Counted from the stretch's first letter, positions 44,276 through 55,187 are shown. The stretch is DNA of 64,000 nt from Nostoc calcicola FACHB-3891 (GCF_014697355.1 NZ_JACJRQ010000001.1:1-64000), one strand, 5' to 3'. A program made the numbers and translations. The notes: generated by a model from the sequence alone, not told the origin.

Positions 44276-45682
44276 ATTTTTCAGTCTTTCGGGTAGGCGA
44301 TCTTGTCGAATTAAGTCTTGATAAGTTTCACGTTGCAAAATTAAATTTGCTTCGCCATTCGCCACTACCACTGCTGCCGATCGCGGCAAGCGGTTGTAGT
44401 TAGATGCCATACTGTAATTGTACGCACCAGTTCCCATAACTACGAGAATATCTCCTGGTTCTGTCTTTGGGAGTAGGGCATTTTTAATCAGGATATCTCC
44501 TGATTCACAATGTTTCCCAGCAATTGTGACGGTTTCGCTTAGGGGAGAGGACATTTTATTGGCGATGACTGCCCGATAAACTGATTGATAAGTAATCGGA
44601 CGGGGATTGTCAGACATTCCTCCATCAATTGCGACGTAGGTACGAATTTCTGGGATAACTTTGGATGAACCAACAGTGTAGGCTGTAACGCAAGCTGTGG
44701 CAATTAGCGATCGCCCCGGTTCGCAAAGTAATTTTGGCAAAGGTAAATTTTCGGCTACACAAGCTTCTTGGATTACTTCACAAATCGGCTTTGCCCATTC
44801 TTCAATGCTAGGGGGATCGTCTGATTCTGTATACTTAATCCCTAAACCACCACCGACATTTAACTCTGTCAAATTTAAACCATGTTTTGCTGCATCACGC
44901 AACCACTGTACCATCAGAGCAGCTAAATCTCGATGTGGTTGGCGCTCAAAAATTTGGGAACCGATATGAGCATGTAACCCTACGCAGTTAAGGAAAGATT
45001 GTTTACTGACAAAAGTAAATAATTCCTCTAGCTCATTCGGGTCAAAGCCAAATTTACTATCTAGTTGTCCAGTGCGGATATATTCATGTGTGTGACATTC
45101 AATACCCGGAGTCAGACGCAATAGGAATCGAGGACGTAGGGTAGGGGAATTTGCCGTCTCGACAATTTCAACCATTGTGCGTAACTCGTGCCAGTTATCC
45201 ACCACAATAGTACAATCGACTTCTGTGGCAAAAATCAGTTCTTCACGAGATTTATTGTTGCTATGAAGATAGATTTTCTCAGGATTGACGCCTGCTTGTA
45301 GCGCGGTGTAAAGTTCACCACCTGATGCAACATCAATTCCTAAACCTTCAGATGCGGCGATCGCACAAACTGCTAAACAATTCCAAGCTTTTGAAGCATA
45401 CAATACTTGAGATTCGCCTTTGTAGTATGCTTTGAAAGCATCTCGGTATTGCTGACAACCCAAACGCAGGGTTTCTTCATCTAAAATATATAAAGGTGAA
45501 CCAAACTGCTTAACTAGGGTTGTGACATCACACCCACCTATTTCCAAGAAGTCGCGATCGTGAACTCTGGCTGTTAAGGGTAAAAGTTCCTGATTAGGCG
45601 AGGAATTTGTTTTGCTGGTGCGCCTTTGAGGTAAATATTGACTTCCAGAATGTTGAACCCCAGTGGGGTGAGTCGATACCAT
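44252..45682 (-). CDS. lysA: diaminopimelate decarboxylase
   Basis: This 476-residue PLP enzyme carries out the last step of lysine synthesis. It shows the PLP lysine in VLYASKAWNCLAV, HAHIGSQIFERQPH, NVGGGLGIKYTESDDPP, LLCEPGRSLIATA, and the second-subunit motif CESGDIL. I start at ATG 45682 rather than TTG 45709. About 40 extra N-terminal residues precede the barrel. It is followed by cdaA and uppS on the same strand. Confidence 0.95.
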   Translation of the reverse strand: MVSTHPTGVQHSGSQYLPQRRTSKTNSSPNQELLPLTARVHDRDFLEIGGCDVTTLVKQFGSPLYILDEETLRLGCQQYRDAFKAYYKGESQVLYASKAWNCLAVCAIAASEGLGIDVASGGELYTALQAGVNPEKIYLHSNNKSREELIFATEVDCTIVVDNWHELRTMVEIVETANSPTLRPRFLLRLTPGIECHTHEYIRTGQLDSKFGFDPNELEELFTFVSKQSFLNCVGLHAHIGSQIFERQPHRDLAALMVQWLRDAAKHGLNLTELNVGGGLGIKYTESDDPPSIEEWAKPICEVIQEACVAENLPLPKLLCEPGRSLIATACVTAYTVGSSKVIPEIRTYVAIDGGMSDNPRPITYQSVYRAVIANKMSSPLSETVTIAGKHCESGDILIKNALLPKTEPGDILVVMGTGAYNYSMASNYNRLPRSAAVVVANGEANLILQRETYQDLIRQDRLPERLKNQELGVKS

Positions 45683-45770
45683 AACTATAATTAATTGTCC
45701 TTGTTTCAAATACGGGGGTGAGTAAGTCTCCCGTTTCCCAGTTTACCTTTTTCAGCAAGAACGCATAAAT

Positions 45771-46322
45771 GTGATTTCATTAGACTTAGAAATTCAATCA
45801 TTAAAAACAGAGCATTTGAGTGCGTTGCTGGAACTAGATGCAGCTTGTTTTGGTGGTCTGTGGACAATGGAGGCTTACCAACGAGAGTTAGACAGTCCCA
45901 ACAGCGATTTGCTGGGCTTGTTTTCCCCTCTCTCTAGTTCCAGACTGCTAGGAATGGGTTGCTTTTGGTCAATTTTAGAAGAAGCTCATATTACAATTTT
46001 GGCGGTTCATCCGCAATATCACCGCCAAGGTTTAGGACAGGCTTTACTATATTCACTCATCAAGACAGCCTGCGATCGCGGTTTAGAGCGAGCTACCCTC
46101 GAAGTCCGAGCTTCCAACTTAGGGGCTATATCTTTATATCAAAAATTTGGCTTCAAAACAGCAGGGCTGCGTCGGCATTACTACCAAGATAACGGTGAAG
46201 ATGCACTCATTCTTTGGCTTTCAGACCTCCAACACCCTAAATTTCAAGCAACTTTAGACTGCTGGCATTCTGTTGTCAGCGATCGTCTAAGTAAATCCTC
46301 TTGGCAGCTGGTTTTTAATTAA
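45771..46322 (+). CDS. rimI: ribosomal-protein-alanine N-acetyltransferase RimI
   Basis: This 183-residue GNAT protein has the acetyl-CoA loop AVHPQYHRQGLGQALLYSLI, ERATLEVRASNLGAISLYQK and FGFKTAGLRRHYYQDNGEDA, the RimI signature. It acetylates the N-terminal Ala of S18 in known cases. It starts with GTG and is divergent from lysA. Confidence 0.88.
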   Translation: MISLDLEIQSLKTEHLSALLELDAACFGGLWTMEAYQRELDSPNSDLLGLFSPLSSSRLLGMGCFWSILEEAHITILAVHPQYHRQGLGQALLYSLIKTACDRGLERATLEVRASNLGAISLYQKFGFKTAGLRRHYYQDNGEDALILWLSDLQHPKFQATLDCWHSVVSDRLSKSSWQLVFN

Positions 46323-47553
46323 TTGACTATAAATCTCACACTGTTTTTAACAGCAGTTTCTGATAGTTCACACAGTCAATCCTACTTAAAAGGTGTTAAT
46401 TGAGGAATTTTGTCTTAGGTAGGCAAAGCACTTTGTATCTATTTTTTAGATTATACTGCGTATGAATATCTTTATAAAGATAGTATAAAGATTAGTTTCG
46501 ATTATCTGCAAAATTTACTCACACTAGTTAATAAGTAAAACTTATATTTTAGTCTAGACTATTTAAGTAATAAAAAGTATGTTTTTTTACTTTTTTTTCT
46601 CCATTAAGGGGATTGACTAAATATTCAGTTTGATTTTTTCGCTATTCGCCAGTTATGTCCACCGCGTCCAATGCCTGTGTTACTGAAAATATCTAAAGAT
46701 AGCCACCAATAACTCAAACAGAAAATTTTCTCAAAATGCGTATACGATTAAGTATTTTATACAGTAATTAATTAATATTTTTAACAAAACTTAACATTGC
46801 ATTAACTAAAATTTGAATTTTAACTGATAGATGTTTACGATTTTTACCAAAAAAGTTCCCGTGTATTAGAAAATACTTAGTTTTACATATATTAAGATTC
46901 TGTAAAGAACTTTACATGACTTCTGCATCATGATAGTTATGTAGGTATTATCTAAGTAAATAAACTGATAACCAGTAGGCAAAATAAATGGATTTTGAGT
47001 AAACCTTTAACAAAGTAGCTTCGTCCATAACCGTTGCTAGTATATCCGTACCCAAGATCGCTACTTTGACCGAGGCTATAACTAAGTATGTACGACTTAT
47101 AGTACTTACGCACTGAAGCCTAAAATGTGGATGAACGAACCAAATTAAGTCAGAGGAAAGTCTAAAGTACCAGAATTGCAGAAGTTAGGGTGTCTGAGTG
47201 CGTGAGTTCTAACTTAGTAAGTGTGTTATGCAAACTTATCTAGCCATGAATTTTACTAAAAAAAGCTGGTGTAATATCAGCCTAGATCGGAGTAAGAATT
47301 CAGGCACAAACGGTAAATTCTGATGCGCTCAACATAGTAAACTATGATGCTCGACCAATTCAGAAAGTAGGAAACAAGGCATGTAAAGTAGTAACAAGTA
47401 TTTATATTTTGCAATTAAGTACAGATCGTGAATACAAAAAATACAAAAACTAATACTAGTAACAAAGAAGGTTTTTAAACAACTAAAGCTTAATTGAAAT
47501 TGAAAAAGTTTTTATTATCAAGTGTTTTAACTGTTTTGAATAAGTCAAAAAAT
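46323..47553. other. 1.23-kb AT-rich region upstream of polysaccharide genes
   Basis: I see no supported gene. Weak inverted ends (ACTTACGCACTGAA at about 47103 and CTGAGTGCGTGAGT near 47195) may mark a small element. CATAGTAAACTATG near 47335 is a short hairpin. The long non-coding leader suggests complex control of the pssD-type operon. Confidence 0.4.
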
Positions 47554-48003
47554 ATGAAATTAATGCTAGTCTGCACCTCAGGTGGTCACTTTGCAACCAT
47601 GAAAAGTCTTAAGTCTTTCTGGTCGATGCATGAGAGGGTATGGGTAAGTGACTATAAAAGAGATACAGAAATACTGGAAAAGAATGAGAGAGTCCATTGG
47701 TTGCCTTATCAAGCACCGAGAGATTGGTTAGCTCTCATACGCAATATTCCTCAAACTGTGAAAATATTACGTCAGGAAAGACCCAATATAATTTTATCGA
47801 CTGGAGCTAGTATTGCTATCAATTTTGCATTCATAGCTAAACTTCTCGGAATTAGATTCATTTACATCGAGAGTATTTCTCGTGCTGAAGAATTGAGTAT
47901 TTCAGGGAAATTAATCTACTCAGTATGTGATGAGTTTTATGTTCAATGGCCGCAGTTATGTAAGAAATACCCTAAAGCAATTTTTAAAGGATATGCATCA
48001 TGA
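47554..48003 (+). CDS. pssD: PssD/Alg14-like glycosyltransferase subunit
   Basis: This 149-residue protein begins MKLMLVCTSGGHFATMKSLK, the Alg14/PssD membrane-subunit opening, and continues with VWVSDYKRDTEIL and ILSTGASIAINFAFIAKLLG. Alone it is inactive; it recruits the catalytic PssE. An in-frame TTG at 47494 would add 20 residues, but family alignment in my memory starts at this ATG. Its stop overlaps the pssE start by four bases. Confidence 0.85.
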   Translation: MKLMLVCTSGGHFATMKSLKSFWSMHERVWVSDYKRDTEILEKNERVHWLPYQAPRDWLALIRNIPQTVKILRQERPNIILSTGASIAINFAFIAKLLGIRFIYIESISRAEELSISGKLIYSVCDEFYVQWPQLCKKYPKAIFKGYAS

Positions 48004-48506
48004 TTTTAATGACGCTAGGAACAGTTTCATTTCCGTTCGATCGTGCAGTTTTATGGTTGAAAGTATTAATAGATCGTGGTGTAATTTCTGAACCTGTATT
48101 TTTGCAATATGGTTATAGTGATGTTTCTGCATTGCAAGGATATCCTCAAGTCACTCTAGCGCCAACAGTTAGCTTGGACGAGCTAACCAAATTAGTAGAA
48201 TCCTCTCGCTTGGTTATATCTCACGCTGGACAAGGCTCCACACGAATGCTTGCAGCACAAGGGGCACATTTTGTACTTTTACCAAGACTAAAACGTTACA
48301 GCGAACACGTTGACGATCATCAACTGTTGTTTGCCGAAGCTGTTGCTACATTGGGGATAAAAAGTTTTGTATCTCTAGATGAATTGGAAAAAGCAGTGTT
48401 ACAGCCACCTCCTTATTTTCAGAAAAAGATATTTAATACTCCTAAACTCACTGATTACCTTTTGGTGCAGTATCCCCCGGAGAAGACAGTTGTTCGGTTA
48501 AGTTAA
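48000..48506 (+). CDS. pssE: PssE/Alg13-like glycosyltransferase subunit
   Basis: This 168-residue protein begins MILMTLGTVSFPFDRAVLWL and carries VISHAGQGSTRMLAAQGAHF and HVDDHQLLFAEAVA, the UDP-sugar-binding half of GT28 enzymes. With PssD it makes a split glycosyltransferase adding a sugar (often glucuronate) to lipid-linked exopolysaccharide. Confidence 0.87.
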   Translation: MILMTLGTVSFPFDRAVLWLKVLIDRGVISEPVFLQYGYSDVSALQGYPQVTLAPTVSLDELTKLVESSRLVISHAGQGSTRMLAAQGAHFVLLPRLKRYSEHVDDHQLLFAEAVATLGIKSFVSLDELEKAVLQPPPYFQKKIFNTPKLTDYLLVQYPPEKTVVRLS

Positions 48507-48742
48507 TTAACTGTTTTGGTTTTGCTGAATGAAGGTCATACATCAGCCTAATAAAAAAAACAGAGCAATCAAACAGAGTTCTGGAAAATTTGCTTAGTTG
48601 AAAGCTTTCACAGTTGCAGCAAATTCAATTTTATTTATTTTGTTCGACTTATTTACGAATAAAAGAATAAATGCAGCTTGTAAGTTTCATAGATATTGAC
48701 CTCACTTCATACCGCCACTATGCAATTTTTTAACGCCCAATA

Positions 48743-49816
48743 ATGTTCGGTAGATTGCATCACAACAGGATAATTGAAATTCAAAGCTTTATGACTAGTC
48801 AATCCACTGAAGTAGATTTTTTAGTTACTTCTTTAAACGACACGGCTATTGTTCAAGTTTCCCCACGGTTTAGCTTATTGGAAGCTGTAGACTTTAAGCA
48901 AACTTGCCAAAACTTAATTCAAGCCAATTCACATCTCAAGCAAATCATCATTGACTTTCACCAAACTACTTTTATGGATAGTAGTGGTTTAGGTGCATTA
49001 GTCAGTAATTACAAATACGCTCAGTCAAAAGGAATAGTACTGAGACTGTGTAACGTAACACCTCAGGTAATGGGAGTCCTAAAACTCACAGGATTGGATC
49101 AGATTTTTAGCTTACAGTCTGTTGATAATCAGTCACTAACAAAACAGCAAAACTTAATACACAATCAGAAAACAGGTTATCGTCAAATAGAGCAGTTACC
49201 TACTACTCACCCTTCTGTAGCATCTTGGATGAAACGGTTCATAGATATCGTTGGATCGCTGATAGGTTTAGCAATTACAGGAGTTTTGTTTATTCCCATT
49301 GCGATCGCTATTCAAATCGACGATCCCGGACCTATTTTCTTTAGTCAAACCCGTTGTGGCTGGATGGGAAAGCGATTTAAGATTTGGAAATTCCGCTCCA
49401 TGTGTGTGGATGCAGAAGCAAAAAAATCACTAGTACAAAACCAAGCCAAAGGTGCTTTCTTCAAAAATAAAAACGATCCTAGAATTACCAAAGTAGGGCG
49501 ATTTTTACGCCGGACAAGTTTGGATGAACTACCCCAATTTTGGAATATCCTCAAAGGAGAGATGAGTTTAGTAGGCACTAGACCACCTACACCTGATGAA
49601 GTAGAACGCTACGAAGTACCACAGTGGCAACGTTTGGACGTTAAACCAGGTATGACTGGCGAATGGCAAGTAAATGGACGTTCCACAGTACTTAATTTTG
49701 AAGATGTAATTCGTTTGGATTTGAAGTATCAAAAAAATTGGAGTCTACTATATGACTTCAAACTAATTTTGAAAACTGTAACTATTTTGTTTAATAGAAA
49801 CAGTGGTGCTGTCTAG
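48743..49816 (+). CDS. STAS domain fused to a bacterial sugar transferase
   Basis: This 357-residue protein has a STAS (anti-sigma-antagonist-type) domain at residues about 25-130 (IIIDFHQTTFMDSSGLGALV, with the Ser usually phosphorylated in the family). A polyprenyl-phosphate sugar-1-phosphate transferase follows at about 165-357, with a membrane anchor (SLIGLAITGVLFIPIAIAI), DDPGPIFFSQTRCG, KIWKFRSM, LRRTSLDELPQFWNIL, GTRPPTPDEV and KPGMTGEWQVNGRS. It would prime exopolysaccharide synthesis on the C55 lipid. Heterocyst HepC-type proteins have a related sugar-transferase part, so an envelope-polysaccharide role is possible. The start may instead be ATG 48791. Confidence 0.88.
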   Translation: MFGRLHHNRIIEIQSFMTSQSTEVDFLVTSLNDTAIVQVSPRFSLLEAVDFKQTCQNLIQANSHLKQIIIDFHQTTFMDSSGLGALVSNYKYAQSKGIVLRLCNVTPQVMGVLKLTGLDQIFSLQSVDNQSLTKQQNLIHNQKTGYRQIEQLPTTHPSVASWMKRFIDIVGSLIGLAITGVLFIPIAIAIQIDDPGPIFFSQTRCGWMGKRFKIWKFRSMCVDAEAKKSLVQNQAKGAFFKNKNDPRITKVGRFLRRTSLDELPQFWNILKGEMSLVGTRPPTPDEVERYEVPQWQRLDVKPGMTGEWQVNGRSTVLNFEDVIRLDLKYQKNWSLLYDFKLILKTVTILFNRNSGAV

Positions 49817-50533
49817 TATTTTTCATGTGCCTCTTGCCATTTTTGAGTTCGTCGAACTTAACCCTACTTCATGACTTTAGTCAATCAATTTTAGATTCTG
49901 GATTGCTGATAGCTAGGTTCCGCCCTATCCGCAAGCGTCTTTTGAATTGAAAGAAACTACTATTGTCATAATTACGTATATTACCTGAAAGTATTGCCTA
50001 GCGAAGATTCCATTTTTCCTCTCGTCAGAGTGGTTTAACAGCTTTAGACGCTTCCAAGCAAAAAAAGCAGTAATAGACAGTAGTAATTATCATTACTGTT
50101 TATTGCTACTTTTTTTTGAGTAATTTATGCTTTGGAAGTTACTGCATTCATATGGTTCAACTTGACGCCATTTTTTCGTAAATTGGTAGAATTTTAATTT
50201 AAATATCTTTTCAATATACAATTTATATATAAGATAATATTATCTACATAAGATATTTTTGACAAAACAAATAAATAAATGATATGATTGGAAATTGGGT
50301 AATTAAATAAAAATTAAGTTTCAGCAGTTAACTATTTGTCATAAATCCCAAAAAAGCTGGTGAACTAAAGCTCCTCAGTACACTAACCAGATGGAAGTAG
50401 TTAAAAGGTAGTAATTTCCGCATTAATCAAAATCAGAAGCAATGGATGTCTATAATCTGTTATACAGGCATCCAAAAGCTTAGCCTGTGCTAAAATCAGC
50501 GTACCGGCACGACGCAGGTGATAGGATAAAGCC
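49817..50533. other. 717-bp region before clpC
   Basis: The region holds a terminator-like hairpin at 50059-50118, then AT-rich sequence. The last 130 bases are clpC promoter and leader, with AGGAT about 6 bases from its ATG. No gene is seen. Confidence 0.5.
50059..50118. terminator. long hairpin with A and T flanks
   Basis: AAAAAAAGCAGTAATAGACA pairs, with several G-U pairs, with TGTTTATTGCTACTTTTTTT around a short loop. The flanking A and T runs make it suitable as a bidirectional terminator for the sugar-transferase operon. Confidence 0.6.
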
Positions 50534-53002
50534 ATGTTTGAGCGCTTCACAGAAAAAGCCATTAAGGTAATCATGCTGGCCCAAGAAGAGGCCCGCCGTT
50601 TAGGCCACAATTTTGTCGGCACCGAGCAGATCCTCCTGGGTCTGATTGGTGAGGGCACAGGTGTGGCTGCCAAGGTGCTGAAATCAATGGGCGTCAATCT
50701 CAAAGATGCTCGGATTGAAGTTGAAAAAATTATAGGCCGGGGATCGGGCTTTGTGGCCGTGGAAATTCCGTTTACGCCACGGGCAAAGCGAGTTCTGGAA
50801 CTCTCCTTGGAAGAAGCACGCCAACTGGGGCATAACTACATTGGCACCGAGCATCTGCTGTTGGGCCTAATCCGCGAAGGGGAAGGCGTAGCAGCCAGGG
50901 TGCTAGAAAACCTCGGTGTGGATCTATCCAAAGTGAGAACCCAAGTGATCCGCATGTTGGGAGAAACTGCTGAGGTTTCACCAGGCGGTTCATCCGGTCG
51001 CACAAAAACCCCGACTCTGGATGAATTTGGCTCAAACCTGACCCAAATGGCTACAGACAACAAGCTCGACCCTGTAGTAGGACGCGCCAAAGAAATTGAG
51101 CGGGTGATTCAGATATTGGGTCGCCGGACAAAAAACAACCCAGTGCTGATTGGAGAACCAGGTGTTGGTAAAACCGCGATCGCCGAAGGTTTAGCTTCAC
51201 GCATAGCCAACAAAGATGTCCCTGACATCCTGGAAGATAAACGCGTAGTCACACTGGATATCGGTTTGCTGGTAGCAGGAACCAAGTACCGGGGTGAATT
51301 TGAAGAACGTTTGAAAAAAATCATGGATGAAATCCGCTCTGCGGGTAACGTCATCCTGGTAATTGACGAAGTTCACACCTTAATTGGTGCAGGTGCAGCA
51401 GAAGGTGCCATCGACGCAGCCAATATCCTCAAGCCAGCTTTGGCCAGAGGTGAGTTGCAGTGCATCGGCGCGACAACCTTAGATGAATATCGCAAACACA
51501 TCGAACGGGATGCAGCCCTAGAACGCCGTTTCCAACCAGTAATGGTGGGCGAACCCAGTGTAGATGAAACAATTGAAATTTTATATGGTCTGCGCGATCG
51601 CTACGAGCAACACCACAAGCTGAAAATCTCCGACGAAGCGTTGGTGGCAGCGGCGAAATTGTCAGATCGTTATATTAGCGATCGCTATCTCCCAGATAAA
51701 GCCATCGACTTGGTTGATGAAGCTGGTTCTCGGGTGCGCTTGATTAATTCCCAACTTCCACCAGCAGCCAAAGAGTTAGACAAAGAACTGCGTCAGATTT
51801 TAAAAGAAAAAGATGATGCAGTACGCTCTCAGGACTTCGATAAAGCTGGGGAATTGCGCGATCGGGAGATGGAAATCAAAGCCGAAATTCGGGCGATCGC
51901 TCAAAGCAAGACCAATGCAACTGGCTCTGAACATGAAGAACCCGTAGTTACAGAGGAAGACATTGCTCACATTGTCGCTTCTTGGACTGGGGTACCGGTG
52001 AACAAGCTCACCGAATCTGAATCTGAAAAGCTGCTGCATATGGAAGACACCTTGCATCAGCGTTTAATTGGTCAAGACGAAGCTGTGAAGGCAGTTTCAC
52101 GCGCTATTCGCCGCGCTCGTGTCGGTTTGAAGAATCCCAATCGACCCATCGCTAGTTTTGTCTTCTCTGGACCTACTGGTGTAGGTAAAACCGAGTTAGC
52201 GAAATCCTTAGCTGCTTACTTCTTCGGTTCCGAAGAAGCCATGATCCGCTTAGATATGTCCGAATACATGGAGCGTCACACCGTCAGCAAGCTGATCGGT
52301 TCGCCTCCAGGTTATGTTGGTTATAACGAAGGTGGTCAACTAACCGAAGCCGTGCGGCGGCGTCCTTACACCGTGGTGCTATTCGACGAAATCGAAAAAG
52401 CACACCCCGATGTATTCAACATGCTGCTGCAAATTTTGGAAGACGGTCGGTTAACTGACGCCAAAGGTCGCACGGTGGACTTTAAGAACACCTTGCTGAT
52501 TTTAACTTCCAATATTGGTTCTAAGGTAATTGAAAAAGGCGGCAGCGGTATTGGCTTTGAGTTCTCCGAAGATGTTACCGAGTCAGCTTACAACCGGATT
52601 CGCTCCTTGGTGAACGAAGAATTGAAACAGTACTTCCGTCCAGAGTTCCTCAACCGACTCGATGAAATTATCGTCTTCCGTCAGTTGAGCAAGCCAGAGG
52701 TGACCCAAATCGCCGAAATCATGCTCAAGGAAGTATTTGGTCGTCTAACGGAAAAAGGTATCACCTTAGAAGTCAGCGATCGCTTCAAAGATCGTTTGAT
52801 TCAGGAAGGTTACAGTCCCAGCTACGGCGCAAGACCATTACGCCGAGCGATTATGCGCCTGTTAGAAGATAGCCTAGCAGAGGAAATTCTTTCTGGTCGC
52901 ATCAAGGATGGTGATATAGCCTTAGTTGATGTCGATGAGAACGGTACTGTTCAAGTGAGTTCTCAACAGCGTCGGGAATTGTTACCCCAAGGCGTTGAGT
53001 AA
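50534..53002 (+). CDS. clpC: ATP-dependent Clp protease ATPase subunit ClpC
   Basis: This 822-residue Hsp100 has two Clp N-domain repeats (about 1-145), Walker [14 protein letters not shown] in AAA-1, a UVR motif ([19 protein letters not shown]) in the middle domain, Walker [14 protein letters not shown] in AAA-2, and the C-terminal [20 protein letters not shown]. It unfolds substrates for ClpP-type peptidases. It is essential in cyanobacteria. It is followed by a strong terminator. Confidence 0.97.
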   Translation: MFERFTEKAIKVIMLAQEEARRLGHNFVGTEQILLGLIGEGTGVAAKVLKSMGVNLKDARIEVEKIIGRGSGFVAVEIPFTPRAKRVLELSLEEARQLGHNYIGTEHLLLGLIREGEGVAARVLENLGVDLSKVRTQVIRMLGETAEVSPGGSSGRTKTPTLDEFGSNLTQMATDNKLDPVVGRAKEIERVIQILGRRTKNNPVLIGEPGVGKTAIAEGLASRIANKDVPDILEDKRVVTLDIGLLVAGTKYRGEFEERLKKIMDEIRSAGNVILVIDEVHTLIGAGAAEGAIDAANILKPALARGELQCIGATTLDEYRKHIERDAALERRFQPVMVGEPSVDETIEILYGLRDRYEQHHKLKISDEALVAAAKLSDRYISDRYLPDKAIDLVDEAGSRVRLINSQLPPAAKELDKELRQILKEKDDAVRSQDFDKAGELRDREMEIKAEIRAIAQSKTNATGSEHEEPVVTEEDIAHIVASWTGVPVNKLTESESEKLLHMEDTLHQRLIGQDEAVKAVSRAIRRARVGLKNPNRPIASFVFSGPTGVGKTELAKSLAAYFFGSEEAMIRLDMSEYMERHTVSKLIGSPPGYVGYNEGGQLTEAVRRRPYTVVLFDEIEKAHPDVFNMLLQILEDGRLTDAKGRTVDFKNTLLILTSNIGSKVIEKGGSGIGFEFSEDVTESAYNRIRSLVNEELKQYFRPEFLNRLDEIIVFRQLSKPEVTQIAEIMLKEVFGRLTEKGITLEVSDRFKDRLIQEGYSPSYGARPLRRAIMRLLEDSLAEEILSGRIKDGDIALVDVDENGTVQVSSQQRRELLPQGVE

Positions 53003-53044
53003 GATTTAAGATTTGGGATTTTAGTCTCAAATATAAAATTAGAA

Positions 53045-53079
53045 AACGGTAGAGTATTTATTGCTCTACCGTTTTTTTT
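53045..53079. terminator. Rho-independent terminator, bidirectional
   Basis: AACGGTAGAG pairs with CTCTACCGTT around an 11-13 base loop, with a T8 run on the plus strand and an A run on the other side. It sits between the convergent clpC and the retron effector gene and can serve both. Confidence 0.88.
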
Positions 53080-53102
53080 GTTTTCTTTCTTGTCGTTTAT
53101 GG

Positions 53103-53978
53103 CTATTTTGTTAAATAATTAACTATTTCCTTAATAAACCACTTTATAGTCTCGTGTATTTTTTGATAATCTTTTTTATCGAAAAATTCTTTAAGTTTAT
53201 TTTGAGGCTGTGATCTGTGTGGAATAACTTCCACCTTATTTCCTAATTTGTATTGCAATAAACTTAAATTATTTATAATGTCATTGACAACATCTTCAAC
53301 ATTATAAAAAGTATCTTTTAGACCATATAAAATAATATCTGCTGTTCTTTTTTCCAAGTTATCGTAAATTATAACTCCTTTTTTATTTACTACATATAAA
53401 CTAAAAATTTCATTTATTTCTGTTATAGTAAAGTTATCTTTTAGTAGATTGAGAGAGATTTTTATAGACTTACCTTTTCCTTCAATTCTTTCTTCTATTG
53501 ATTTACCATTCCAATCTCCATGACTGGCAACATCTCGGATATTCATGATAAAAGTAATTATATTATACTCTTCACAACTTTTTTTGTTAAATTTTTCTGA
53601 TCCACCCTTAATAACTTCAAAAAAATAAGTTAATCTTTCCCATTTAGAATACGAATTATTTTGTATCTTGTCGTTGCCGTATTCATTAGCTATGAATTGA
53701 TCAAGTAGGATTTCTATTTGCAAGTATATCCTTCTACAAAATTCTACAAAATCATCATTAATGATGTCATTAACTGATTGTATATTATACTGTTCAAGTT
53801 GTTCTCTGAGTGAATTATTCTCTGGTAGATTGAGCCAAAGATACTGTGAATAATCAATAATAGGTATTTTGTTAGAGTCTATCTGAATTTCTTCCCTAGT
53901 TAATTTATCCAGATACAGAGCGATATTTTTTAGATTAAAGTTAATTTGTTCAAGTAAGTTTTGAGCTATTTTATCCAT
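53103..53978 (-). CDS. retron-associated HEPN-like protein (candidate effector)
   Basis: This 291-residue, very AT-rich gene encodes a mostly helical, Lys/Glu/Asn-rich protein. At 148-153 it has RDVASH, the R-x4-H motif of HEPN ribonucleases, within IMNIRDVASHGDW, which resembles the R-x-x-(V/I)-A-H-G turn of HEPN families. It lies 24 bases after the reverse-transcriptase gene on the same strand, in the position of a retron effector. I infer a toxic RNase held inactive by the retron RT-msDNA complex. No other recognised domain is visible. The HEPN call rests on one motif plus helical context. Confidence 0.65.
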   Translation of the reverse strand: MDKIAQNLLEQINFNLKNIALYLDKLTREEIQIDSNKIPIIDYSQYLWLNLPENNSLREQLEQYNIQSVNDIINDDFVEFCRRIYLQIEILLDQFIANEYGNDKIQNNSYSKWERLTYFFEVIKGGSEKFNKKSCEEYNIITFIMNIRDVASHGDWNGKSIEERIEGKGKSIKISLNLLKDNFTITEINEIFSLYVVNKKGVIIYDNLEKRTADIILYGLKDTFYNVEDVVNDIINNLSLLQYKLGNKVEVIPHRSQPQNKLKEFFDKKDYQKIHETIKWFIKEIVNYLTK

Positions 53979-54002
53979 TAATTACCACTCTGCAAATAAT
54001 AA

Positions 54003-55073
54003 CTAACTAATTACTAAAGTTGAAAGTAGCTGATATTGCTTTAGATATTTTTGATAAATAGAATCATCTATTCCCTTGACCATACCGATAAACTCTATTT
54101 TTCCCCTCAATACCTGTCTAAAATTTGGTTCTCCTTTAGTGGATAATCTTGACTTAGACTCATACTTGTCTTGGTAATCTTTTTCCACAGCTTCAAGCCC
54201 AAATTTAGCCCAAGCATGAAGCATAGCACGAACCTGACGCACATATTTTCGGTCAACATTAGGAAACAGATTAGTTGTTAATCCCGTTACTTCTTGATGA
54301 TTCCCTTTAACTTGCAGTCGATTTTTATGATTATTTACCTCAAATCCGTTGTCATTAATAATGGATAGTAATCTATTACCAATAAAAACTGTATCGACAT
54401 CTTCTTCAGCTACTATATATGCTAATTCTTCAGGGAACTTAGGTAAAGTCGTTGAGAAAGTAATATCATCTGCATACCTTGTATAAGTTGCTTTGTACTC
54501 TTTAGCTAAACGTTGCAATTGACTATCCATCTTGGCACAAATCATATTAGTCACGATAGGTGAAGTTGGCGCACCTTGAGGTAACTGATTATTGTGACAA
54601 CAAATCTGTGCTAAAACAGTCGCTACATCTGGATGTAAGCCATAGGGTGTAGCCATAAACATACCCCGGACTCGACCGAAATTAATCGACGGGAAAAAAT
54701 CAGTTAAATCAAGATTTAGAACATAACGTTTTTTAGTATGAGCTTGAGCATTAGTTACAATATTTTTACCCGTCACAAAGCCATGCACTGAGGGTTTTAT
54801 CTCATACACTGTTTGTAAGACTTGATTAAGTTTTTTCTGAATAATTTTAAGTGCAGTTATCGGAGTTGATATCTGACGAATCCCACCAGACTTTTTAGAT
54901 ATCTCAAAAGTTTTATAACGTTTGTCAGGTTCAACAAGATATATATGATAAACAAGACGAGAATAGGAAACTTCTAAAAGGTCAGCTATATCCATTGGTT
55001 GTTTAAGAGAGTAAAATTTCTCTCGTAAAGATTCCGGGCTATCTGTGAGAAGCAACTGAGAGTTTTTTTTCAC
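54003..55073 (-). CDS. retron-type reverse transcriptase
   Basis: This 356-residue RT has all the retron hallmarks: NAQAH at 108-112 (the retron NAxxH motif), LNLDLTDFFPSINFGRVRG, LPQGAPTSPIVTNMI, the catalytic YADD at 200-203, and VTG at 262-264. The length and the absence of maturase or endonuclease domains exclude group II introns and DGRs. An msr-msd-like RNA lies just upstream (55188-55325) and a HEPN-like gene just downstream. It would prime from the msr RNA and make msDNA. Confidence 0.92.
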   Translation of the reverse strand: MKKNSQLLLTDSPESLREKFYSLKQPMDIADLLEVSYSRLVYHIYLVEPDKRYKTFEISKKSGGIRQISTPITALKIIQKKLNQVLQTVYEIKPSVHGFVTGKNIVTNAQAHTKKRYVLNLDLTDFFPSINFGRVRGMFMATPYGLHPDVATVLAQICCHNNQLPQGAPTSPIVTNMICAKMDSQLQRLAKEYKATYTRYADDITFSTTLPKFPEELAYIVAEEDVDTVFIGNRLLSIINDNGFEVNNHKNRLQVKGNHQEVTGLTTNLFPNVDRKYVRQVRAMLHAWAKFGLEAVEKDYQDKYESKSRLSTKGEPNFRQVLRGKIEFIGMVKGIDDSIYQKYLKQYQLLSTLVIS

Positions 55074-55187
55074 TTTGTTCCCTGAGTGATCCTTAATCAG
55101 CTATCTTTTTAGCGATGTAACAACGATATTAAAATTTAGCCTAGACACAGATATCATGCTAATTTCTCTGATTGAAAATAAAAAAAT

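Noticed and set aside
54003..55073. Group II intron or DGR reverse transcriptase
   Set aside because: No maturase or HNH domain and no template/variable repeat pair. NAxxH and VTG motifs and the flanking msr-msd-like RNA point to a retron.
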